Below are positions 56,951 to 64,000 of a stretch of 64,000 nt of DNA, piece after piece. Positions within the stretch are counted from its first letter, which is position 1. Each line of letters starts with the position of its first letter. The DNA lies in the NCBI RefSeq assembly GCF_035083965.1, contig NC_089728.1:17671955-17735954 (forward strand), given 5' to 3'. This stretch comes from Branchiostoma lanceolatum. Taxonomy: Eukaryota; Chordata; Leptocardii; Amphioxiformes; Branchiostomatidae. The notes below the pieces were generated by a model, which was not told the origin of the DNA, searched no databases, and worked only from the letters and a program-made list of their open reading frames with translations. Position numbers and translations under genes: made by a program.

Positions 56951-57232
56951 AAAGCGGGTCACTGGACTGCGGCTAACTGCGTCAAGTTATTGCGGAAACT
57001 TTGCCAATTTTTGCCAATTTTCCCTTGCGACGCACGTGTAAAATATTTTTATAGTAAGTGATCTAAAAACAAAATGACCGCCGCATTGCAGTACCATTAG
57101 CTACTTGAAAAAAAGCATTATGCTTCACCTCAATTGAGGATGACTGATTTACTTTACTTACAAACCTGTAACGTCACCATGATCCTCCGTAGCAGCCACT
57201 AGCTCGATCTTTTCGCTTACTACTACTGGTCA

Positions 57233-57630
57233 GGCCATGTTGATTTGATAATATGGATGACATCCTCTGGGAACCCCAAAACTGATGCGAGCGTGCGAAT
57301 AAAAAAAAAAAGTTTGGCCAACAAAAAAGTTGCCTTCATTATGAACATTTACGCGGTAAGTAAGGCTAAAGAAATGACTTGACACACAGAGTATGGTATA
57401 CCGAATAATAGAGTATTCATTTCAACTTCTTCTTTGACTTTGGAATTGAATTTGGCATTCTACTAAATTAGCATCGTTTTCCAACATGTTTTTAAAACAT
57501 CTACGGCATATATTTGATCATTTTGCAGCTGCTTTTTCCGATTTGCGATCTGGTTGAAAACTTTTTTTAGGAAACGGACGAAAATTGATGCGCGCGCAGA
57601 TGTCATCCATAAAATCAAATCAACATGGCC
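57233..57630. mobile_element. GGCCATGTTGATTT MITE, intact copy
   Basis: GGCCATGTTGATTTGATAAT ... ATCAAATCAACATGGCC inverted termini; internal GATGACATC and GATGTCATC also pair. Two other copies lie at 7.6-7.9 kb and 22.3-22.9 kb. Confidence 0.85.
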
Positions 57631-57874
57631 TTTGCAAGCGAAAATCTTGAGCCAGCGGTACTACGGTCCTTCGAATGATAGTACCCAGGTGAAACCTGTA
57701 GTACACACATTATGGGAATACTAGATGGGACCACTCTAATAATCTTATCTTATATCATAGCGATGTATGGGATTAATGGAAACACGCCATACTGATTGCA
57801 ATTCTATCGCTTTCTGCCAGGGAGCGTAACCACACGCAGAAAAGGTCGGACCGCTTTTTCGACCAGGTAGTTAT

Positions 57875-57933
57875 CTCCACATGAAAAATGGAGATATTGT
57901 TTTGGGTCAGTCTGTGTGTGTGTGTGTGTGTGT

Positions 57934-57965
<32 letters not shown>

Positions 57966-58400
57966 CTGTTTGTGTTTCTGGATTTTTATAGTCATCATAA
58001 CTCAAGAACCTCTGGATGGATCATGATGATATTTGACATGTGGGTATGTGGGTAGGTGTTTGGAAGAACGAGGTTAAGGTCTGGTTTAGGTCCCCTGGTA
58101 TTTGACCTTGGTTCTGCAGCAGAACTTCCCTTATTTGTATCGTTTGACCTGGACTTGTTAAGGTCTTGATTTTTTGGTGGCAGATAGCTTGTGATGTAAA
58201 GAAGAACTGTTGTAGGTTTTGGCCCTCAATAAGCTTGCTCTGGAACTTCGATGGCATTTTTGTGAAAATTGATCCAACGAGAATAGATGAACAAAGGAAC
58301 GACGGTTACCCATGATATTTAGTATGCAGGTAGCTTAGACAGAGATGTACATATTGAAGTACAAATTATGCAAATTCGAGTTTAATTCGCATAATTGATG
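57875..58400 (+). repeat. GGGCCCCCT-type repeat with (GT)n
   Basis: It opens with a TTATCTCCACATGAAAAATG hairpin and a (GT)n tract (57911-57968). TCTGGATGGATCATGATGAT, GTGGGTAGGTGTTTGG and a GTCCCCTGGT block then parallel the 33.4-kb copies. Confidence 0.7.
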
Positions 58401-59231
58401 AGGAAAATCTATATTTGCAGTGTTCGCCATTATAGGACTCAAATACATTTAAAATATATGGTTTATGAAAGGTTGAACATCAACACATAACAGTTAATTT
58501 ACGTAATTAATGCAAAAGTTAGAAAATTCTTCTGAGTGGTATATCATTGGACTGTCAACATTGTGATCTGTGTAAGTTAGTTAAAGGTGTACATGACCAA
58601 GCATAAATTATGCAAATGTTGGAGTCATTTGCATAATTAGACTATTTCATGGAGATTTGATAGAATAAAACTGTTGTGTTTCCAGTTACCAGACCGACCC
58701 TAGCAAAAACTTGCCAACCCCAGCCTTTTTTTTGTCGACCGCTGACAAGGGACATCATCAAAGTACCTAACCCAAAACAACGTGGTTTCCATGTCCACTT
58801 TACTTCCTTTGCTCTATCCACACTGAATTTGTATATGAATATTAAAACCAGTACAACACAATAACAATCTGCTATTTGGGCCAATCCTGATTATGCATAT
58901 ATCTAAAGCACATGCCTATCGGTAGTCTCATTAGAGGGGATTTCCAGCTGAAGAAAGGCTGGCCCAAATCGTACTGCTGCCGTGGAAGAACCTTTACGTG
59001 AGGGGACCCGAATTCCCAGGTCCCCATCCTCGTCTGATCAAGCGACGTCGCCTACTCGGACTGGAGAGAACTTCTGGACCAATGATGTCATGTTACAAAT
59101 GTGTACACGGTGATAGAAAAAGGCAAGAATGAACTCTTTCTGACTCTTCAACCTTTTCTTGACTATGTAGACGGTGTCTAAAATGTTGCTCTAGAATTCA
59201 GTGCTTGTGATAGCACCGGTACAGTTCTGAA

Positions 59232-61802
59232 ATGACACCCGCAAGACGCTACAGTTACTTTGTTATAGTTCTTGTTGTGACGTGGAGTGGAACTCGGCTT
59301 GAAGCAGCAAATCTTACGTGTTGTTCGAAATCTGGGAACCAATTTTGGCTCAGATATAGTCGGGCAGCCTGTTCTTTCCGACATATCCCCTCTCCGTTAC
59401 CATCAACTCTCAGACAGTTACATATATCGGGTCAGAACATCGCGAACATCAAAGTGGGGGATTTTCCCCGACTCCAGTCTTTGGAGAAGCTGGTCATATG
59501 GAAGAACTACGTTGTGACTCTACAGCCAGGGGCCTTCCAAACCTTGCCGGGGTTGTTTGAACTGAATCTCCGTGGAAACAATATCAGACGACTGGAGGCA
59601 GGAACTTTCAAAGGACTGGAGCAGCTACACATTCTGGACTTGAGTGAGAACGAGATATATCACATTGACCGTGCAGTTTTTGTTGGACTGACTGCACTGA
59701 GAACACTTCGTTTAAGCAAAAATTGCCTTTCGAGTATTCCACCACTGCCAAAGCCAGATAGATCCCCCGATCTAATGCTCGCCATATCAGACAATCCTAT
59801 CACATCGATCTTTGATGTCAGTGAGCTAAAGCACATCTCATGGTTGATGCTGACTCGCAACAAGATTAAGTGCGACTGCAGGCTGCGTCAAATCAAGAGA
59901 TGGATTCTTGCAAATGAACTCTCTGTTTGGATCTCCTGCATCGTAAAGGCTACTGGAAAGATCAAACATGTCAGATATATACAATGGGATGATCTGAGGT
60001 GTTCCTCACCTGACGTGTCTGTTATAGTAGACAATGGAACTGTCACGGGTAACGCTTCCCTCACCTGTCAAACAGACTGTCTGGATGGCCTGACGTTCTC
60101 CTGGATAACACCGAGTGGACACCACAGCTCATCTAGTTATGAGGACTCTAAGAACTACATCCGTGAGAACAACTCGTCTTGTAAAGGCTCTCCCGTCACT
60201 ACCTTGGAAACAAGGAGAATGTGCTTCTCTGTGTTAAGTGTCTCAACAGTTGGTAACGACACAGAAGGTATGTACACATGCCAAGTGAAGGCTGACCATG
60301 CAGACAATGCAAGCGTATCTGTGTTCCTCACGGTTGATGACATTGAGACATTTGCCAGAACACGCACTCCTGAGCTCCAGACGACAGCAATGAGTACCAC
60401 AGAACCAGCTGGGGACAAAGATGTTGAAGAGGGGACCACACATCGTCCTGGTCATGGACTCTCTACGTCACAGCTCATATTTGCTGTGCTGGGGTCTTTC
60501 TGTGGATTTTACGTCATCTTTGGGGTGGTGGCTGCTTGTGTGAGCAAGTGTAAAGAGGGCAGACAGAAGGGCAATGCGGGAGGACAAGGGGATGCTGCGA
60601 ACAGACACTACGAGAACGATGACCAGTTCTCAGACACAGATGGATCAAGTGAACATGACTACGAGAACGGTGACCAGTTCTCAGACACAGATGGATCAAG
60701 TGAACATGCCTACGAGAACGACGACCAGTTCTCAGGCACAGACGGGGCAAGAGGAGGACATGCCTACGAGAACGACGACCAGTTCTCAAACACAGACGGG
60801 GCAAGAGGAGGACATGCCTACGAGAACGACGACCAGTTCTCTGACACAGACGGGGCAAGAGGGGGACATGCCTACGAGAACGACGACCAGTTATCAGACA
60901 CAGACGTGGCAAGAGGAGGACATGCCTACGAGAACGACGACCAGTTATCAGACACAGACGTGGCAAGAGGAGGACATGCCTACGAGAACGACGACCAGTT
61001 ATCAGACACAGACGGGGCAAGAGGGGGACATGCCTACGAAAACGATGACCAGTTCTCAGACACAGACGGGGCAAAAGGGGGGCACTATGAAAACGACGAT
61101 CAGTTTTCCGATGATGATGTGAGTAAGCACTCACACAAGGCAATCCCTGGTGAGAAGACGATGTCCTCAACTGACAAAGCAAGAAGGGCCAGACGTCTTC
61201 ACAACAGGAGAGACTTGGTCAAAGCAAGAGAAATACCCAGCAACGACAGAGCCAAGGCTATCGCAAACACGGTAGCTGTCCATGCTGAGGCACAGTCAGG
61301 TGGACATTATGACAACGAAAGGTCTGGGAAATCCTTTGGACGGAGATGTAGCGGCAATGAGACCCAGACAACCGCAAACAACGCGGCATGTGGTGAGAAG
61401 GAACAGTCAGCCGGACACTATGACAACGATAGGAAAAACAAGGGCTTATTATTATTAGCTTCAAGTGCCACCCCAAGAGGCGATGACGACGGTGACTCGG
61501 ATCATGATTACATGTCGTTACCTCCGAATGGCCCAACAGAAGGAGACACTGGTGGTGTGCAGTGTGAGAGCACATCGGAAGTCCTCGACCCCGACTCCGC
61601 GTCAGATCACGACTACATGACGCTCCCGGGGACGGAAAATTCGGACGAACAACAAGGAGAAACACACTTGAAAGACGGACAAGTGTCAGGCTCAGCCACT
61701 ACTTCGTTCAACATAGAAGGCAACTCTGATCACATCTATGTGCCGATCCCTCAGTCGAGGAAATCAGACGAACAGCAAGAAGATTTGTATGGCACAGAAT
61801 GA
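59232..61802 (+). CDS. LRR-Ig type-I membrane receptor with tandem YEN tail, 856 aa, intronless
   Basis: Signal peptide 1-25; leucine-rich repeats about 70-210 (LEKLVIWKN, LFELNLRGNNI, LHILDLSENEI, LRTLRLSKNCL); LRRCT-type cysteine cap about 210-255 (KIKCDCRLRQIKRWI); Ig domain about 259-369 (LTCQT ... GMYTCQV); one TM helix about 415-437. The cytoplasmic tail starts with ten tandem 16-18-residue units, such as HAYENDDQFSDTDGARGG (about 457-632). Two HYDN motifs, DYMSLP, DYMTLP and IYVPIP follow. YEN/YDN fits the pYxN preference of Grb2-type SH2 domains; YMxL fits ITIM/ITAM-half or YxxPhi endocytic signals. The extracellular plan resembles LRRIG receptors (AMIGO/LINGO-like), which are expanded in lancelets. 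Ligand and function are unknown. AATAAA lies at 62646-62651. Confidence 0.88.
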   Translation: MTPARRYSYFVIVLVVTWSGTRLEAANLTCCSKSGNQFWLRYSRAACSFRHIPSPLPSTLRQLHISGQNIANIKVGDFPRLQSLEKLVIWKNYVVTLQPGAFQTLPGLFELNLRGNNIRRLEAGTFKGLEQLHILDLSENEIYHIDRAVFVGLTALRTLRLSKNCLSSIPPLPKPDRSPDLMLAISDNPITSIFDVSELKHISWLMLTRNKIKCDCRLRQIKRWILANELSVWISCIVKATGKIKHVRYIQWDDLRCSSPDVSVIVDNGTVTGNASLTCQTDCLDGLTFSWITPSGHHSSSSYEDSKNYIRENNSSCKGSPVTTLETRRMCFSVLSVSTVGNDTEGMYTCQVKADHADNASVSVFLTVDDIETFARTRTPELQTTAMSTTEPAGDKDVEEGTTHRPGHGLSTSQLIFAVLGSFCGFYVIFGVVAACVSKCKEGRQKGNAGGQGDAANRHYENDDQFSDTDGSSEHDYENGDQFSDTDGSSEHAYENDDQFSGTDGARGGHAYENDDQFSNTDGARGGHAYENDDQFSDTDGARGGHAYENDDQLSDTDVARGGHAYENDDQLSDTDVARGGHAYENDDQLSDTDGARGGHAYENDDQFSDTDGAKGGHYENDDQFSDDDVSKHSHKAIPGEKTMSSTDKARRARRLHNRRDLVKAREIPSNDRAKAIANTVAVHAEAQSGGHYDNERSGKSFGRRCSGNETQTTANNAACGEKEQSAGHYDNDRKNKGLLLLASSATPRGDDDGDSDHDYMSLPPNGPTEGDTGGVQCESTSEVLDPDSASDHDYMTLPGTENSDEQQGETHLKDGQVSGSATTSFNIEGNSDHIYVPIPQSRKSDEQQEDLYGTE

Positions 61803-62133
61803 CGGACAAGTGTCAGAGTCACACACTACTTCGTCCAACGCCGAAGACAACTCTGATCACACCTATGTGTCGTTCCCTCAGATGGTAAAATCTGACGAAC
61901 AGCAAAAAGATACGGAACAGAAAGACGGACAAGTGTTAGACTCAGTCACTGCTTCGTCCTACACAGAAGACAACTCTGATCACACCTACGTGTCATTCCC
62001 TCAGATGGTAAAATCTGACGAACAGCAAAAAGATACGGAACAGAAAGACGGACAAGTGTAAGACTCAGGCACTGCTTCGCCCAGCACAGAAGACAACTCT
62101 GATCACGCCTACTTGGACGGAAAATGCTATTGA
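61803..62133 (+). pseudogene. decayed continuation of the receptor tail
   Basis: Beyond the stop the sequence continues two to three more tail repeats (period about 135 bp), readable in a shifted frame (SDHTYVSFPQMVKSDEQQKD, twice). Compared with the next repeat, the segment before the stop carries a net 4-base insertion, which shifts frame and exposes TGA at 61800-61802. A second change (GTGTTA to GTGTAA, about 62057) stops the shifted frame as well. Allelic variation or an assembly error is possible. Confidence 0.75.
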
Positions 62134-64000
62134 GAAGCAGTGAGTTGCGGAAACACTATGAAACATTGGGTAGAATGCAAGGATGAAAACCACATGACAA
62201 CGAAGAAAAACAAAAGATGCCGTCTTCTCATATGACTGATACCTGACATGGACTCAAAATCTGTATTCGCAGGGACTCTCTAGGTGAGAACCCTTTGGTT
62301 GTAGATGTTGCGTTTGGTTGATTTGTGTCTCAGAGGGTAATTTTCCCGTAGTGACAATCTTGTTGATACATAGAAATGTACCCTACCAACATATTCTACA
62401 GCAGAGATTGTGACTTACCCGCACCAAATTTTCTCAAAGTTTTATCAGAACCTTTAATTTCTATCTGCCTTTCTCCCCCCCCCCCCGAATTCCTCCCTAC
62501 CACCCCCTCCTTCAATCCCTTCTTTACATCTTCTCTTCCTTATGTTTTGGATATCCAGTTAATAATCAGGGCAGACAAAAACACAAACAAACAAACAAAC
62601 AAACGATGCCTGGTGGCAAAATCAAGCATGCATGCTGCATGTTGTTAATAAACAGTGCAGTTTATTTCAGGACCTCCTGTGTAGGTAATGTGAATTATTC
62701 AAGACTTGTTTTGAACACCAAGAATGTTCTTAGCCTGGATGCCAGACCCCCAGACTCTGAAATCTCTAACGATAGAGATGTCAAAGTTTGGGGGTCTGGC
62801 ATCCAGGCTAAAATGTCCTGGGCTCTAGCTGTATCTTAATTGTGTTACTGTTAGGACCAAAAGGCTTCATTAGTGTATCTATTAGAGAAGACATGCACTA
62901 TGTTAGGTGGTTGATGTACATGTAACGGAAGGGTGGCTTTTGGAGGATTTCATCATTTGTGGTAGATTGGAGGTCTTAGACCTATGCTGTTCTCATGGAG
63001 AAGTAATCTCTAGATTGTGTTTGAATATTTTATTAAAAACACCAGATTGGAGCCGGACGTTTTGTTGATACGGCCTGTGATGTGGTCAAAGTGACTATGG
63101 ATTATTTCATATCTGCAGGACATTCATATTTTCCTGATGTTAAAAAACATTTTTTTTCTGTCAGTCAACAGGATAAGAGTGATACCAAAAGAAGAATGAG
63201 AAATGATCATCTAAGACAGCAGATTTAAAACGACATAGAGTTAAAGAAATGAAAATCGTATCTTCCTTCTGCAGAGCTTGAATATGATTGTAAAATTTCC
63301 TTGCAGATCTGAAAGTATTTTCAAAACGTAACCGTCACATGTCTAACGACTGTGGAAAAAACATAGAACCTACCATGCATGATCTCCATGACAACGTTCC
63401 ACTTAAGCAGACTAATTTGTCACAGCATCGGTTTTGGTTATGAATATTCATTCACACTAAATTTTAGTATGACTCAAACTACCCCCCCCCTCGCTCTTTC
63501 TAATATTCCATCCTTCACTCCCTCCCCCTGCCTTCCTCCGTTTTTCTTCCTTTTGAATATTCTTTCTTTCTTTCTTTCTTTTGTCCTTTCTTCGTTCTTT
63601 ATTCATTTTTTCTTTCTTTCTTTCCCTTTCTTTTTCCAAACCCATAATGTTTTATCATACAAACTACAAACTGTTTTCAACGCGAAAAAGTGGTTTCATC
63701 CACCGTCCAATAGATCTAGGTGGACGTTGTGTTTTCTTTAACACTGTTCTTCTCTAGGAAACTACCTGAATTAAACCTGTTAATTTGTTTTTGCCAAGAT
63801 ATGGTACAAACCTGGTAGTAACACCCTGCATAGGCGACGTCTTGTATATGTTATGTTGCATAAAGTGATGAATATTCCAACCGTTGACCAGGAGCCAAAC
63901 ATGATGATATTAAACAGATGATATGGATATGCTCTGTTTTATACGTCTTATAATATATATATGTTTGTACGAGCATTTTGTGATCTTTGAAGACCTCTAT
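62134..64000. other. receptor 3' UTR and downstream DNA
   Basis: No gene seen. It contains homopolymer C tracts (62477-62486, 63481-63489), a (TTTC)n-rich pyrimidine tract (about 63560-63640) and the short MITE listed below. Confidence 0.5.
62731..62815. mobile_element. 85-bp palindromic MITE
   Basis: TAGCCTGGATGCCAGACCCC pairs with GGGGTCTGGCATCCAGGCTA across a CTCTAACGATAGAG centre. Confidence 0.85.

Larger units (their letters stand above)
52827..59231. other. CUEDC2 upstream region and intergenic DNA
   Basis: No protein-coding gene recognised; it is largely built of the transposons listed here. A promoter-like segment at about 56.8-56.95 kb is listed separately. Confidence 0.5.

Noticed and set aside
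60514..61182. Arg/Leu-rich minus-strand ORF and Thr/Gln-rich plus-strand frame over the receptor tail
   Set aside because: They are shadows of the tail minisatellite; the receptor frame has the signal peptide, domains and TM helix.

Overview
The window looks like nuclear DNA of an invertebrate chordate, most probably a lancelet (Branchiostoma). The evidence is vertebrate-type genes cut into many short exons with GT-AG introns, dense short SINEs, MITEs and foldback elements in introns and intergenic DNA, and a single-exon LRR-Ig receptor of the kind that is abundant in lancelets. The species is inferred from gene content and style, not from any marker I could search.

Left part (0-22 kb). The 5' half of an MDP1-like phosphatase gene runs leftward off the window (exons at 3.37-1.67 kb). 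A shared promoter at 3.4-3.8 kb separates it from a rightward transcript that probably begins with a 22-codon first exon (3815) and leads into a seven-coding-exon ADNP-like zinc-finger/homeodomain gene (5214-13061, 1369 aa). BLOC1S4 (minus, 15.2-17.4 kb) and N6AMT1/HEMK2 (plus, 17.9-18.6 kb, one coding exon) are divergent around a CRE/YY1-type promoter. A second, full-length MDP1 paralogue follows (plus, 19.3-21.9 kb).

Middle (23-40.8 kb). An 11-exon proline dehydrogenase gene lies on the minus strand (30.9-23.3 kb). It has a 27-bp minisatellite in one intron and a 110-bp tandem duplication of the end of exon 2. From 30.9 to 40.8 kb I see no coding gene, only repeats, SINEs and MITEs.

Right part (40.8-64 kb). 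CUEDC2 (minus, 52.8-40.8 kb, 7 coding exons, 298 aa) contains the most unusual structure of the window: the 3' end of its CUE-domain exon, together with its splice donor and a G-rich intronic linker, is amplified into about 46 tandem units (43.4-48.0 kb), with a sense-strand reading frame open through long blocks. At 59.2-61.8 kb there is an intronless type-I membrane receptor (LRR, Ig, one TM). Its cytoplasmic tail carries ten tandem YEN repeats (Grb2-SH2-like pYxN docking motifs), then YxxL/I motifs, and ends at a frameshift that cuts off further tail repeats.

Mobile DNA is abundant and in several cases can be bounded by target-site duplications. There are three CAGGG-ended elements with 5-bp TSDs, three hAT-type elements with exact or near 8-bp TSDs, a 0.84-kb Mutator-like foldback with a 9-bp TSD, a 1.36-kb pogo/Tigger-like element with TA TSD, and several foldback MITE families. 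The genes do not form one pathway; they are ordinary housekeeping genes plus one likely immune or cell-surface receptor.
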